Below, one piece after another: positions 1 to 8,842 of a stretch of 64,000 bases of DNA. The position numbers were made by a program, and so were the translations under genes. The stretch spans positions 54,296 to 118,295 of the forward strand of contig CAYGQE010000012.1 in assembly GCA_964351995.1 (NCBI GenBank), given 5' to 3'. Below the pieces are notes generated by a model that ran no database searches, was not told the DNA's origin, and worked only from the letters and a program-made list of their open reading frames with translations. Each line of letters begins with the position of its first letter. Positions within the stretch are counted from its first letter, which is position 1. This DNA comes from SZUA-35 sp964351995 (GTDB lineage Bacteria; Actinomycetota; Acidimicrobiia; Acidimicrobiales; SZUA-35).

Positions 1-1014
1 GGCTCCCACCATCGAGGCAACCACACCAATCACTGCCGCCTCGCCCATGACCGACTTCAGCACCTGCGCTCTGCTGGCCCCGATCGAACGCAGCAAGGCG
101 AGTTCACGGGTCCGTTGGGCAACCGCGATCACGAAGGTGTTGTAGATGATCGTGGTGCCAGCGATGAGGGCGATGAAGGCAAACGCAAGGAGGAACGTGG
201 TCCGGAAGCTGGCCTCGCTCGCCACCACGTCTTGGAGATCGACCACGTACGCCGCGCCGGTCATGACATCCACTTCGCTCACGGCGTTGGCGATGCCGAT
301 TACCTCAGCACCTGCGGTGAGCTCGATGACCACTCGGTCGAAGCCTGCGGTGCCGAGAAGTTGACTGTCGGCCCCGAACAGGATGGTGGCAGTGCTGGGG
401 GCATTGTCGGCCGCTCCATACGTAGCGATGCCCTCGACGGCCAACACCGCTGTGCCGGCTTCGGTGAGGACTTGCACCTCGTCGCCAACGACGAGGCTGG
501 TCTCCTCAGCAGTCAGCCGGTCGATCACGATCCCCGTTGTTGGGGCCGTTCCATCGACGAGCGCAAACGTCGACAGCGTCGGCTGGGCAACCCAGGTCTC
601 GCCTGTGGTCGTCTGGGCACCGGTGCTGATCAGCCCTCCGTCCGCATCAAGCAACTGCACGCTGCCCGTGCGGATGCCAACGGCTGAATCGACGCCGTCG
701 ACCGCCAAGAGCTGGTCGACAGCGGATGAGTCGATAGCGGACCGCACCGCCAACCCACCACCGGGTCCGGCCATTGCTTCGCCTAGTTCCTCGCCGAGCA
801 CGACCGCGTCGATCCCGGAGTAGGCCTCAGCAATGTCGTCCGAGGCAGTCCCGGCGAGCTGACTGGTGAGAATCAGCATGGCGGTGAGAAAGGCCACGCT
901 GATGATGACGGCGAGGCTGGACAGGCCGAACCTCGACTTGTTGGCCCAGAGGCCTTTCAGCGTCACGGCGGTCATACCGCTCATGCGGCTGGCTTCAAAA
1001 GACGGAGCGGTCAT
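1..1014 (-). CDS. ABC transporter permease, FtsX/MacB type (3' end cut by window edge)
   Basis: Membrane subunit of a MacB/LolC-like exporter. The visible part starts MTAPSFEASRMSGMTAVTLK and has an N-terminal membrane helix (SSLAVIISVAFLTAMLIL). A long extracytoplasmic MacB_PCD-like domain follows, then a second helix (FLLAFAFIALIAGTTIIYNTFVIA). It ends in the FtsX-domain loop QRTRELALLRSIGASRAQVL, typical of this family. The remaining helices lie beyond base 1. The start ATG overlaps the stop of the upstream ATPase by 4 nt (ATGA), so the two are translationally coupled. The family drives mechanotransmission-type export of antimicrobial peptides, lipids or lipoproteins; the substrate here is unknown. 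Control by the adjacent two-component system is likely from gene order. Confidence 0.85.
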   Translation of the reverse strand, partial: MTAPSFEASRMSGMTAVTLKGLWANKSRFGLSSLAVIISVAFLTAMLILTSQLAGTASDDIAEAYSGIDAVVLGEELGEAMAGPGGGLAVRSAIDSSAVDQLLAVDGVDSAVGIRTGSVQLLDADGGLISTGAQTTTGETWVAQPTLSTFALVDGTAPTTGIVIDRLTAEETSLVVGDEVQVLTEAGTAVLAVEGIATYGAADNAPSTATILFGADSQLLGTAGFDRVVIELTAGAEVIGIANAVSEVDVMTGAAYVVDLQDVVASEASFRTTFLLAFAFIALIAGTTIIYNTFVIAVAQRTRELALLRSIGASRAQVLKSVMGEAAVIGVVASMVGA

Positions 1015-1784
1015 CGTCCGAACTCCTTCATGCGGTCGTACACGGCGTCGGTGGTGGGATCGAGCATCTCGTCGACGATCGACCCGTCATTCACGAAGAC
1101 GACTCGGTCGGCGTATGAGGCTGCGGAGGGGTCGTGGGTGACCATCACGATGGTCTGTCCGGAATCCCGCACCGCCTTCTGCATGAAGCTCAGGATCTCG
1201 GCGCCGGTGCGGCTGTCAAGATTGCCGGTGGGTTCGTCGGCGAACACGATCGCCGGTTCGCTGACCAGAGCTCGTGCCACCGCCACTCGCTGCTGCTGAC
1301 CGCCAGACAACTCGCTCGGTCGGTGATCCAAGCGATTGGTCAGGCCGAGAACATCGACCACACGATCGAAAGTGGCCGGGTCCGCCGCCTTGCCCCCGAG
1401 GGCCAGCGGTAGCGAGATGTTCTCGGCCGCGGTGAGCGTGGGGATCAGGTTGAAGGCCTGGAAGATGAAACCGATCTCGGTCCGGCGCAACAGCGTGAGA
1501 TCCCGATCAGACAATTCCGAGAGGTCGGTGTCGCCGATGAACACCCGGCCGCTGGACAACCGATCCAAGCCCGCCGCCGCATGCATCAGCGTCGACTTGC
1601 CCGAGCCCGACGGACCCATGATCGCGGTGAACGCACCCCGCCCGAACTCGACGCTGACGTCGGCCAGGGCGTGGACGGCGCCATCGCCCTCGCCGTAGAT
1701 CTTCTTGGCATGTTCGACCCGTGCCGCTGGTGTGGCCACCAGCGAGTCGTTCGTTGGAGTTTCGATGAGTGTCATGCTCATCAT
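1011..1784 (-). CDS. ABC transporter ATP-binding protein, MacB/LolD type
   Basis: 257-aa nucleotide-binding subunit that powers the FtsX-type permease encoded just downstream. It shows Walker A GPSGSGKST, Q-loop (GFIFQAFNLIPTLTA), signature LSGGQQQRVAVARAL, Walker B VFADEPTGNLDS and the H-loop in MVTHDPSAA. LIPTLTAAENISLPL and the NLDSRTG segment are characteristic of the LolD/MacB/FtsE subgroup. The start could be the ATG at 1784 or a few codons later (MTLIE). It follows the response regulator by 72 bp, a spacer holding two inverted repeats. Target and substrate cannot be read from the sequence. Confidence 0.93.
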   Translation of the reverse strand: MMSMTLIETPTNDSLVATPAARVEHAKKIYGEGDGAVHALADVSVEFGRGAFTAIMGPSGSGKSTLMHAAAGLDRLSSGRVFIGDTDLSELSDRDLTLLRRTEIGFIFQAFNLIPTLTAAENISLPLALGGKAADPATFDRVVDVLGLTNRLDHRPSELSGGQQQRVAVARALVSEPAIVFADEPTGNLDSRTGAEILSFMQKAVRDSGQTIVMVTHDPSAASYADRVVFVNDGSIVDEMLDPTTDAVYDRMKEFGR

Positions 1785-1792
1785 CGTGAGTG

Positions 1793-1850
1793 ACGACGAG
1801 CGTTTCGTCGTCGTGTCACGGGAGGCTTTCGACGTACTCCCCCGGGAGTA
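1793..1850. promoter_or_regulatory. Two inverted repeats between response regulator and ABC operon
   Basis: Two perfect 7-bp inverted repeats lie in the 72-bp spacer. One is ACGACGA-N5-TCGTCGT at 1793-1811, just upstream of the ATPase start. The other is TACTCCC-CC-GGGAGTA at 1835-1850, just after the response regulator stop. Either could be the operator of the adjacent LuxR-type regulator; the second could instead be a short terminator stem. No T-run follows on the minus strand. Function is inferred from position only. Confidence 0.4.
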
Positions 1851-1856
1851 GTTGGG

Positions 1857-2522
1857 TCAGTCCACTCCCGGCACCACCAAACCACTCTCATACGCGATGG
1901 TCACGAGCTGGGCTCGGTCTCTCGCCGCCAACTTGATCATGGCCCGGCTCACGTGTGTTTTCGCGGTGGTCGGGCTGACGAACAACGCTTCGCCGATTTC
2001 GGCGTTGTTCAGCCCCTTGCCCACGAGTGCCACGACCTCGGTTTCGCGCTCGGTCAGCTCGGCCAATCGTTCGGTCCTGACCTTTTCGCGATCGGGTCGA
2101 GCCGCAATCTGTTCGATCAAGCGCCGGGTCACTCGGGGTGCCAGCAGCGCGTCGCCCTCCGCCACCACTCGGATGGCGGCAAGCAAGTCGACCGGATCGG
2201 TGTCCTTCAACAGGAACCCGCTTGCTCCGGCCCGGAGTGCTTCGTACACGTACTCATCGATGTCGAAGGTGGTCAACACGATCATCCGAGCATTGGCACA
2301 TTCTGGGGCAGCAACGATCTGCCGGGTGGCTTCGATGCCGTCGAGCTCGGGCATGCGGATGTCCATGAGGACGATGTCGGGCTGGTGCTCGATGGCGAGT
2401 GCGACGGCCTGGGCCCCGTTCTCGGCTTCGGCGACGACCTCGAGATCCTCGGCGGAATTCACCAACATGGCGAAGCCGGCCCGCATCAGCCGTTGATCAT
2501 CAGCGATCAGGACTCGAATCAC
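1857..2522 (-). CDS. NarL/FixJ-family response regulator
   Basis: 221-aa two-component regulator. The N-terminal receiver has the acidic pocket (LIADD), the phospho-acceptor Asp in DIVLMDIRMPELDG, and the conserved Thr and Lys (VLTTFD, FLLKDTDP). The C-terminal LuxR helix-turn-helix reads LTERETEVVALVGKGLNNAEIGEALFVS with TAKTHVSR. The start is GTG at 2522, overlapping the histidine kinase stop by 4 nt (GTGA). By gene order it is phosphorylated by that kinase and probably controls the ABC exporter genes that follow in the same direction. Confidence 0.93.
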   Translation of the reverse strand: MIRVLIADDQRLMRAGFAMLVNSAEDLEVVAEAENGAQAVALAIEHQPDIVLMDIRMPELDGIEATRQIVAAPECANARMIVLTTFDIDEYVYEALRAGASGFLLKDTDPVDLLAAIRVVAEGDALLAPRVTRRLIEQIAARPDREKVRTERLAELTERETEVVALVGKGLNNAEIGEALFVSPTTAKTHVSRAMIKLAARDRAQLVTIAYESGLVVPGVD

Positions 2523-3694
2523 CGCGCCGCGCCAGGTGCGTAGGGAAGCTCGGCCCGCACATCGAACCCACCGCCAAACCGAGGCTCGGCAACGAACGAA
2601 CCGCCGACGGCTCGCACCCGTTCATTCAGCCCGATCAAACCGAGGCCGCCAGGCTCCGCACTGTTGGTCGTGCTGATGTCGCCGTCGTCACTGACCTCGA
2701 TGCGTATCGAGTCGTCGCCGTAGGCCAGATGCACGTCGACAATGGCATCGGCCGCGTGCTTGAGCGTGTTGGTCAGACCTTCTTGAACCACGCGGTACGC
2801 AACGAGGCCGATCGCCGGGTCGACCAGGTGGGCGGGTCGGCCATCGATGGTCAACGAAGCCGCACCGGCAAAGCGGTCGACGAGCGCTTCAACGTCATCG
2901 ATGTCGGGGCTCGGTTCGAGCGGTGTCTCGTCGTCATCTTCGTCCCGGAGCACTCCGAGCATCGCCCGCAATTCCGCCATGGCCGACTTGCTCGATCGCT
3001 TGATCTCGACGAGTGCGTCGCGCGCTGCATCCGGGTCGGCATCGATCACGTGGGCGGCAACGCCGGACTGCACGTTGATCGTGGCGATGCTGTGCGCCAC
3101 GACATCGTGCAGCTCTCTGGCGATACGAACCCGTTCGTCTTGTACTTGGCGAAGCGCCTCTTGTTCGGCGGCCTCCTCGGCCAGCCGCACCCGTTCCTCG
3201 GCATCAGCGATCAATGCCCGGCGACTGCGAACGGCGTCGCCGATCAGAATTGGGACAAGGGTCAGTCCGACCGCGGCAATTCGTTCGAGCACCGTTGGGC
3301 TCTCGGGCCCGGCGAGCAACGTCAATACCGAGACGATGACTGCAACGCTCGCAGCGACCCCGATCGAGCGGCGACGATCACCCATCACGGCCACGGTGTA
3401 GAGACCAATCCAGATTGGCGCGCCGATGGGTCCGGGGTCAGATCCAATGACCACGACGAAGAAGAAGACCAGAAGCACGACGGCAGCGACGGTCAGCACC
3501 GGCCGAACACGCCGGAAGGCCAACAACAGTGCGGCGGCGATGCCGAAGGGGTAGCTCAGCGGCGATACAACTCGATCCCCCGTGTCGATCGTGGACACCA
3601 GAGCGAACACTGCACAGATCACGACGGCAGTGGCGATCGCCAACATCACGTCGAAACGCGCAGGTCGGATTCCTCGTGTCAGCACCGTGGCCAT
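2519..3694 (-). CDS. DesK/NarX-type sensor histidine kinase
   Basis: 391-aa membrane sensor. The N-terminal half has about five hydrophobic segments (for example VMLAIATAVVICAVFALV and VAAVVLLVFFFVVV) and no obvious extracytoplasmic domain, as in cell-envelope-sensing kinases. A coiled linker then leads to the HisKA_3 phospho-acceptor RIARELHDVVAHS and an HATPase_c domain (VVQEGLTNTLKHA, VSDDGD, GLGLIGLNERV). It is first in the operon kinase-regulator-ATPase-permease, the layout of many antibiotic- or envelope-stress detoxification modules. The signal is unknown. It is divergent from the acyltransferase gene across an 85-bp spacer. Confidence 0.92.
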   Translation of the reverse strand: MATVLTRGIRPARFDVMLAIATAVVICAVFALVSTIDTGDRVVSPLSYPFGIAAALLLAFRRVRPVLTVAAVVLLVFFFVVVIGSDPGPIGAPIWIGLYTVAVMGDRRRSIGVAASVAVIVSVLTLLAGPESPTVLERIAAVGLTLVPILIGDAVRSRRALIADAEERVRLAEEAAEQEALRQVQDERVRIARELHDVVAHSIATINVQSGVAAHVIDADPDAARDALVEIKRSSKSAMAELRAMLGVLRDEDDDETPLEPSPDIDDVEALVDRFAGAASLTIDGRPAHLVDPAIGLVAYRVVQEGLTNTLKHAADAIVDVHLAYGDDSIRIEVSDDGDISTTNSAEPGGLGLIGLNERVRAVGGSFVAEPRFGGGFDVRAELPYAPGAAR

Positions 3695-3779
3695 CGGCGA
3701 GAGCCTAGGACCTCACCGATCGTCCAGGTCGATACGTTCCTCCGACGCCAACCTTGTAGTCTCACCCCGTGATGTTTCG

Positions 3780-4376
3780 GTGAAGCGGGCGATCGCGAAA
3801 CTGTTCCTCCGCGTGACCGGCTGGACGTTCGAAGGGGAGATCCCGACCGAGCGAAGATGCGTTCTCATCGCCGCGCCCCACACCTCCAACTGGGATCTGC
3901 CGTACATGCTGGCCTTTGCCTGGTACTGCGACATCGACATCAACTGGATGGGCAAACATCAGATCTTCGCTGGCCCGCAGGGGCGACTGATGAAATCCCT
4001 CGGGGGTGTGCCGGTGAAACGAGGTCAGAAGAACGACCTCGTCACCCAGATGGTGGAGACGTTCGCCGAGCGAGACACCCTCTTCCTCACCATTCCCCCT
4101 GAGGCGACCCGGAAGCGAGCCGAGCACTGGAAATCCGGTTTCTACCGAATTGCACTCGCCGCCGACGTACCGATCATTCCCACGGTGCTCGATTACGGCC
4201 GACACACCGGCGGCTTCGCTCCCGCCCTCCATCCGACCGGAGACGTCACCGCAGACATGGACGTGCTTCGAGCGGTCTACGCCGACTGTGAAGGCAAGTA
4301 CCCGGAGTCCTTCGGCCCGGTCCGCCTTGCCGAGGAGGACCCTGAGCAAAAAGAGAGTGGTCCGGCACCAGTGTGA
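3780..4376 (+). CDS. PlsC-like phospholipid/glycerolipid acyltransferase
   Basis: 198-aa protein of the 1-acylglycerol-3-phosphate acyltransferase superfamily. Such enzymes move an acyl chain from acyl-CoA or acyl-ACP to a lysolipid or other hydroxyl at the membrane. Motif I, H-x4-D, is HTSNWD. Motif II-like GRLMKSLGGVPVKRG is present, and motif III is PPEATRKRAEHWKSGFYRIA, a variant of the usual FPEGTR. Compact versions like this are often annotated simply as acyltransferase. I chose GTG at 3780 because residues upstream in this frame are not family-like and run into the kinase promoter region; start certainty is moderate. Confidence 0.8.
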   Translation: MKRAIAKLFLRVTGWTFEGEIPTERRCVLIAAPHTSNWDLPYMLAFAWYCDIDINWMGKHQIFAGPQGRLMKSLGGVPVKRGQKNDLVTQMVETFAERDTLFLTIPPEATRKRAEHWKSGFYRIALAADVPIIPTVLDYGRHTGGFAPALHPTGDVTADMDVLRAVYADCEGKYPESFGPVRLAEEDPEQKESGPAPV

Positions 4377-4390
4377 AGCTGGCCCGGACC
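4359..4390 (+). terminator. Stem-loop overlapping acyltransferase stop codon
   Basis: GGTCCGG (4359-4365) pairs perfectly with CCGGACC (4384-4390), and an inner CCAG/CTGG extends the stem. No T-run follows. It lies between convergent genes, so a terminator or 3'-end stabilising hairpin is plausible. Confidence 0.35.
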
Positions 4391-4452
4391 GTGGACCCAG
4401 TCTTGACAAACCGAGTCAGAGACAAGCTACCGGCGGGCAGCTCTCGCCAGGC

Positions 4453-6228
4453 TCACCAATATTCCTCGTAGTGCACGTTGCCAGGTGAGGTGCGCTGGTC
4501 GACCGTGAAGCCTCGGTCCAGCAAGATCTCGACCGCCCCCTTGGTCTCGGGAAAGACCTCGTTGCCGTCGGCGTCTTTCTGGGCCAGGCCGATCATCGAC
4601 GGATTGCCGCAGAGGTAGACGTGGGTGTTCGCCGGGTCGAGCTCGACCCCGAACGCTTCTACGAAACCATCGTTGGCCAACACGTCTTGGATGTAGCGCT
4701 TCGGAACGTCGTCTTCTCGCGTCGGCAGTGGCAGGTAGTGATAATTCGGGTAGCGCTCCTCGAGCCCTCGATGGATGTCCAGGTAGCCAAGGTCGGCCCA
4801 GCGGCGAACCGATACTGCCGACACGATCGGGCCGGAGTGGCCCTTGCGCAGAAGCTCGATCAGCATCGCGTTGTGCGGTGCCTCTCCGGTGCCGGTCGAC
4901 AAGAACACCACGGTCTTGCTCGGCTCATCGACCGCCTTGAGTGTGTAGCGCCCGGCAACCTTCGGGCCGAGATAGATGCGGTCGCCCGGGCGCTTGAGCG
5001 CCAGGCGAGGAGTGAGGCCGGGCACGTTGTCCGGGGTCGGCTGCACCAACACGATGTAGAACTCGAGCTCGTCATTGGTGGTCTCGTCGGTCAGATATCC
5101 GTTGTCCTCGATCATCTTCGACGAGATCGAATACGAGCGCCGGATGAGCTTCTCCCATTTGTCGTCGATGCCAGGATCGGTGGCATCGTCGATGCGATCT
5201 TCCCAGTGACCGAGGCCAAGCGTGGCGTACTGCCCCGGCAGGAACGACGTGTCACCATCGTCGGGGCGAACGCGAAGCAGCCAGAGGTCGGAGTGGGTGG
5301 GTTCGAAGTGGGTGATGGTGGCGTTGTAGTACTCGGAACGCAGCTCTTCCTGGGCCCCTTCGTGGCGACGGCGGAGCTTGGGTGCGTCCGGAACCGACGC
5401 ATCGAGCTCGGGAAAGTTGGTCTCGGCCAAGTCGATGCCCAGGCGCCAACCAGGCGAGGTCTGAACGGTTTCGTTGCCGGTTGGTTCACCGAGGAACCAG
5501 ACCCGCCCCGATGCCGACGCCTCGTCAGTCAGCCCAACGGTTGCGGCACTCTCGGTCTGGCGGGGCGAGGCAAACACGACATGATCGAACTGGAGGTCGG
5601 GGGTGCGACGGTCGTCGAAGAACGCCATCGGGTAGCCAGCGACATCGCCGATCGAGTCGGGAGCGTTGCGGTACAGCACGGTCGCTCGACGGTCGCGTTC
5701 GAGACGGCGCACCACATTGTCGGCACCCGGCGAAAGCTTGGCCGGGTCGAGGCCCTTGGCCGCAAGGACGACGCGACCCCCCATCTCGACGGCGGCAGCC
5801 ATCATCTCGATGGCATGATCGGACGAGCCCACGACCAGAACGTCCTCGCCTTCAGAGATTGTCGACACGTCGTCGACCAGCACCCGCTGGCCGATCGACA
5901 CCGGAATCTCGGGTGCCCAGCCCTCGAGCGGAGGGCGCTGAGCAATCACGCAGGCCCGGGTGCGGTACGACAGCTTGTTGGTCGTCACCACCAGACGGTC
6001 CTCTTCGCCCTCGCGCTGCAGCAATTCGATCGACTGCACGGTTTCGCCGAGACCGACGTCGAGTTGATTCTCGGCCACGAGGCTGGGGAACACCACCGAA
6101 CTCGACGGCTCGATGATGCGGATGAGGCCGAGGCCGGACCGGAGCGAGGAGATTGCGACCGACAGCCCGCCTGCTGAACCGCCGATGACCACAAGGTCGT
6201 AGGCATTCATGAGTTTGGCGTTCGGCAT
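4453..6228 (-). CDS. Two-module flavoprotein: Rossmann FAD/NAD domain fused to ferredoxin-NADP reductase-like domain
   Basis: 591-aa fusion. Residues ~10-280 form a dinucleotide-binding module starting YDLVVIGGSAGGLSVA. It resembles FAD-dependent disulfide oxidoreductase-fold proteins but lacks a CxxC. Residues ~300-591 form a ferredoxin-NADP+ reductase module: FAD motif R-R-S-Y-S (Y366), NADP-binding VFLSTGTGEAPHNAML, VYLCGNPSMIG, and an aromatic C-terminus YEEYW like bacterial Fpr, whose terminal aromatic stacks on the flavin. The role is probably electron transfer between NADPH and a ferredoxin or flavodoxin; the N-terminal partner activity is unknown. GGAG lies 6 nt before the ATG. It stands alone between an acyltransferase and a TetR gene. 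Confidence 0.8.
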   Translation of the reverse strand: MPNAKLMNAYDLVVIGGSAGGLSVAISSLRSGLGLIRIIEPSSSVVFPSLVAENQLDVGLGETVQSIELLQREGEEDRLVVTTNKLSYRTRACVIAQRPPLEGWAPEIPVSIGQRVLVDDVSTISEGEDVLVVGSSDHAIEMMAAAVEMGGRVVLAAKGLDPAKLSPGADNVVRRLERDRRATVLYRNAPDSIGDVAGYPMAFFDDRRTPDLQFDHVVFASPRQTESAATVGLTDEASASGRVWFLGEPTGNETVQTSPGWRLGIDLAETNFPELDASVPDAPKLRRRHEGAQEELRSEYYNATITHFEPTHSDLWLLRVRPDDGDTSFLPGQYATLGLGHWEDRIDDATDPGIDDKWEKLIRRSYSISSKMIEDNGYLTDETTNDELEFYIVLVQPTPDNVPGLTPRLALKRPGDRIYLGPKVAGRYTLKAVDEPSKTVVFLSTGTGEAPHNAMLIELLRKGHSGPIVSAVSVRRWADLGYLDIHRGLEERYPNYHYLPLPTREDDVPKRYIQDVLANDGFVEAFGVELDPANTHVYLCGNPSMIGLAQKDADGNEVFPETKGAVEILLDRGFTVDQRTSPGNVHYEEYW

Positions 6229-6294
6229 GGGTGCTCCCGTTGGCTGGACTGCTCAGAAGGTAGTGAACCGCCGGGCGCTGGTCGAACTTCCCAC

Positions 6295-6984
6295 TCAGCC
6301 AACGACGTGCAGACGCTGCAGCAATGACGCTTGCTCGGCTCGGTCGACGCCCACGATCGAGAGCATAATTCGGAAGTGCGCGTCGCGATCGGTTCGCACC
6401 GCAGTCCCCCGCTGGCCAAGCCCGGTGCGAATCCACTGCACGACCGAACCCAAGACCGCATCGGTCAACGCCATCACGTTGTTCTCGGGAAAACGGCCAG
6501 ATGTGATGCCATCACTCACCGCACCGCTCACAAGCAACCGCACCCGATCTCGGAAAACGGGCACCGTGGCCAGCAGAGCGACGAAGGCCGACGCTGATTC
6601 TTGGTCGTCATCGACGAGGCGAAGGAGTTGCGCTGAACCGATCAGAATGCGCATCGCCGGGTCGTTCTCGATCACGGTCAAGGTGTCTCGGCCGATCTCG
6701 ACCGCCGTCCCGAGTTCGCCCACGATTACCTCGACCAGGTCCTCGACCGACAAGAAGTGGTTGTAGAAGGTCCCGGACGAGACATGCGCTTTTCGGGCAA
6801 TGGCGCCGACGGTGGCCCCTTCAGGGCCTTTGTCAGCAATGACGACCATGCCAGCGACGATCAAGGCTCGCCGCGTCCGGGCCCGTTTGCGGGGATACCC
6901 CGACACGTCGGCCGCGTCGGCTTCCGTTGGAGCGCCTGCCCCGGAGGCAATGGTTCGGAATGTTGACGAAGTCACAGCCGACAT
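6295..6984 (-). CDS. TetR-family transcriptional regulator (likely of phaC)
   Basis: 229 aa from ATG 6984 (MSAVTSSTFRTIAS). The HTH is typical: RRALIVAGMVVIADKGPEGATVGAIARKAHVSSGTFYNHFLSVEDL. The C-terminal ligand domain is not identifiable. An in-frame ATG at 7011 would add nine residues but sits inside the predicted divergent promoter, so the shorter start is preferred. It is divergently transcribed from the PHA synthase gene and shares the AT-rich 124-bp intergenic region, the usual arrangement of a local repressor. Regulation of phaC is inferred, not shown. Confidence 0.85.
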   Translation of the reverse strand: MSAVTSSTFRTIASGAGAPTEADAADVSGYPRKRARTRRALIVAGMVVIADKGPEGATVGAIARKAHVSSGTFYNHFLSVEDLVEVIVGELGTAVEIGRDTLTVIENDPAMRILIGSAQLLRLVDDDQESASAFVALLATVPVFRDRVRLLVSGAVSDGITSGRFPENNVMALTDAVLGSVVQWIRTGLGQRGTAVRTDRDAHFRIMLSIVGVDRAEQASLLQRLHVVG

Positions 6985-6986
6985 TA

Positions 6987-7016
6987 TTGACGATTGTGTA
7001 CAAAATTGCATACTGT
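6987..7016 (+). promoter_or_regulatory. Putative phaC promoter in AT-rich island
   Basis: TTGACG (6987-6992), an 18-nt spacer, then TACTGT (7011-7016, fits TAnnnT) form a sigma-A-like promoter reading toward phaC. The segment is conspicuously AT-rich against the high-GC background and sits between divergent tetR and phaC. An operator for the TetR protein is expected here, though I see no clear long palindrome. Confidence 0.5.
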
Positions 7017-7108
7017 TACCAGAATTGCTCGAGTCGCATGCACCAGAGTCGCTGCATCCTCGAGCAACCCAACAACACCGGGCACCCTGCCCCCAAAGGA
7101 CCCCCGCC

Positions 7109-8842
7109 ATGGCCGATACCCGCCCGGAACCTTCGACCAAGCGCAACCGAACCGCAGTCGAAGAAGACCTCGAGATCGTCAACGCCACCGTTGAGGCCGT
7201 CACCTCGGCTATTCCCGTCGGCCTCACACCGGGGCAACTCGGCGCCGCAGCCCTTCGCCTCGGCCAGGCGGCTGCTCGCCAGCCCTTCACCACTCTGCGC
7301 CGAACAGCTGCGCTGGGCAGCGACTACGTGAAGATCGCATCAGGGGTCAGCGACATCGCACCAAGCCCGAGAGATCGCCGCTTCGCCGATGAAGCATTCA
7401 CCAAGAATCCGATCTTCAAGCGGCTGGCCCAAGCCCACCTTGCTGGCGAAGCTGCGGTCACCGAGCTGCTCGACGAGCTCGACCTCGACGAGAAGAGTCG
7501 GCTGCGAGCCGAATTGCTCACAACGATCATCACCAGCACGACGGCACCGACCAACAATCTGCTCGGCAATCCCGCGGCACTTCGCGAACTCCGCGCCACC
7601 AAGGGTCGCAGCATCGTCGACGGCGCACGACACGCCCTTCACGATGTGCGCCACAATGGCGGCTTGCCCTCGATGGTCGACACCCGCCCGTTCGTACTCG
7701 GCGACACCGTGGCTGCCAGCCCAGGTGCCGTTGTCTTCCAGAACCCCGTGCTCGAACTGATCCAGTACTCCCCGACCACGCCGAAGGTCGGCAAGCGACC
7801 CGTGTTCGTGATTCCGCCACAGATCAACAAGTACTACGTTCTCGATCTCGCTCCAGGCCGCAGCATGATCGAGCACCTCGTCAGTCAGGGCCAGCAGGTC
7901 TTTGCCATCAGCTTCCGCAACCCAAGCGTCGAACACCGCGACTGGGGCCTCGACACCTACGTCGCCGCCATTCTCGAAGCTGCTGACGCCGCCATCGAGA
8001 TCAGCGGATCGCCCGATCTCAACGCACTTGGTGTCTGTGCCGGTGGCATCACCATGGCATCGATGCTCGGCCACCTCGCCGTGCGGGGCGACACCCGCTT
8101 CCACTCCGCCACATTCCTGGTGACCATCCTCGACTGGGACGTGCCATCAACACTCGGCACATTCATGTCCCGCCCGGTCGTGAACGCAGGCCGACGCCGC
8201 AGCCAGGAGAACGGCGTGCTCGACGGCGCCGATCTCGGTCGGGTGTTCGCTTGGCTTCGTCCCAACGACTTGATCTGGAACTACTGGGTCAACAACTACC
8301 TCATGGGCAAGAACCCCGCTGCCTTCGACGTACTCAGCTGGAACGTCGACGCCACGAACCTCCCCGCCGCCCTCCACAGCAACTTTCTCGAGATGGCCAT
8401 CGGCAACACGCTCGCCCACCCAGGCGCCACGGTCTGCTTGGAGACTCCGGTCGATCTCTCGAAGGTGACGGTCGACGCATTCGTTGTCGGTGCGGTGACC
8501 GACCACATCACCCCATGGCAGGGCTGCTTCCCCACCGTCAATCTGCTCGGCGGCAACACCGAGTTCGTCCTCAGCTCGCAGGGCCACATCCAGGCACTCG
8601 TCAACCCATCAGGCAACCCAAAGGGCAGCTATCACACCAACGCCGACGCGGCGAACAGCCGCGACGAGCTCTCGGCCGCAGAGTGGCTCGATGGTGCAGA
8701 GACGAACCAGGGCAGCTGGTGGGACCATTGGACCAAGTGGCTGAAGCAACGCGACGGCAAGCAGGTGGCGGCACCGAAGACACTCGGCTCGCCAGAGAAC
8801 CCAGCGGGTATCGCTGCGCCGGGCAGCTATGTCTTCGGCTGA
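7109..8842 (+). CDS. phaC: Polyhydroxyalkanoate synthase, class II-like
   Basis: 577-aa PHA synthase that polymerises (R)-3-hydroxyacyl-CoA into storage polyester. The alpha/beta-hydrolase catalytic half carries the modified lipase box GVCAGG with nucleophile Cys310. The other triad residues are Asp465 (VGAVTDHITPW) and His493 (SSQGHIQAL). Flanking conserved segments are FVIPPQINKYYVLDL, WGLDTYVAAI and the tryptophan-rich LIWNYWVNNYLMGK. The start ATG at 7109 has AAAGGA 8 nt upstream; an upstream in-frame extension crosses the divergent promoter and is rejected. It overlaps the depolymerase start by 14 nt. Class II enzymes are best known from Pseudomonas and use medium-chain monomers; the substrate range here is inferred. 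Confidence 0.93.
   Translation: MADTRPEPSTKRNRTAVEEDLEIVNATVEAVTSAIPVGLTPGQLGAAALRLGQAAARQPFTTLRRTAALGSDYVKIASGVSDIAPSPRDRRFADEAFTKNPIFKRLAQAHLAGEAAVTELLDELDLDEKSRLRAELLTTIITSTTAPTNNLLGNPAALRELRATKGRSIVDGARHALHDVRHNGGLPSMVDTRPFVLGDTVAASPGAVVFQNPVLELIQYSPTTPKVGKRPVFVIPPQINKYYVLDLAPGRSMIEHLVSQGQQVFAISFRNPSVEHRDWGLDTYVAAILEAADAAIEISGSPDLNALGVCAGGITMASMLGHLAVRGDTRFHSATFLVTILDWDVPSTLGTFMSRPVVNAGRRRSQENGVLDGADLGRVFAWLRPNDLIWNYWVNNYLMGKNPAAFDVLSWNVDATNLPAALHSNFLEMAIGNTLAHPGATVCLETPVDLSKVTVDAFVVGAVTDHITPWQGCFPTVNLLGGNTEFVLSSQGHIQALVNPSGNPKGSYHTNADAANSRDELSAAEWLDGAETNQGSWWDHWTKWLKQRDGKQVAAPKTLGSPENPAGIAAPGSYVFG

Noticed and set aside
4404..4432. TTGACA-N17 promoter-like sequence on the plus strand
   Set aside because: No forward gene begins downstream before 7109 and there is no good -10 element.
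4621..6177. 518-codon open frame on the plus strand
   Set aside because: It is antisense to the ferredoxin-NADP reductase fusion, which has clear motifs; long antisense frames are expected in high-GC DNA.
6800..7108. N-terminal extension of PHA synthase
   Set aside because: The extension crosses the divergent promoter and the TetR coding region; AAAGGA before ATG 7109 decides the start.
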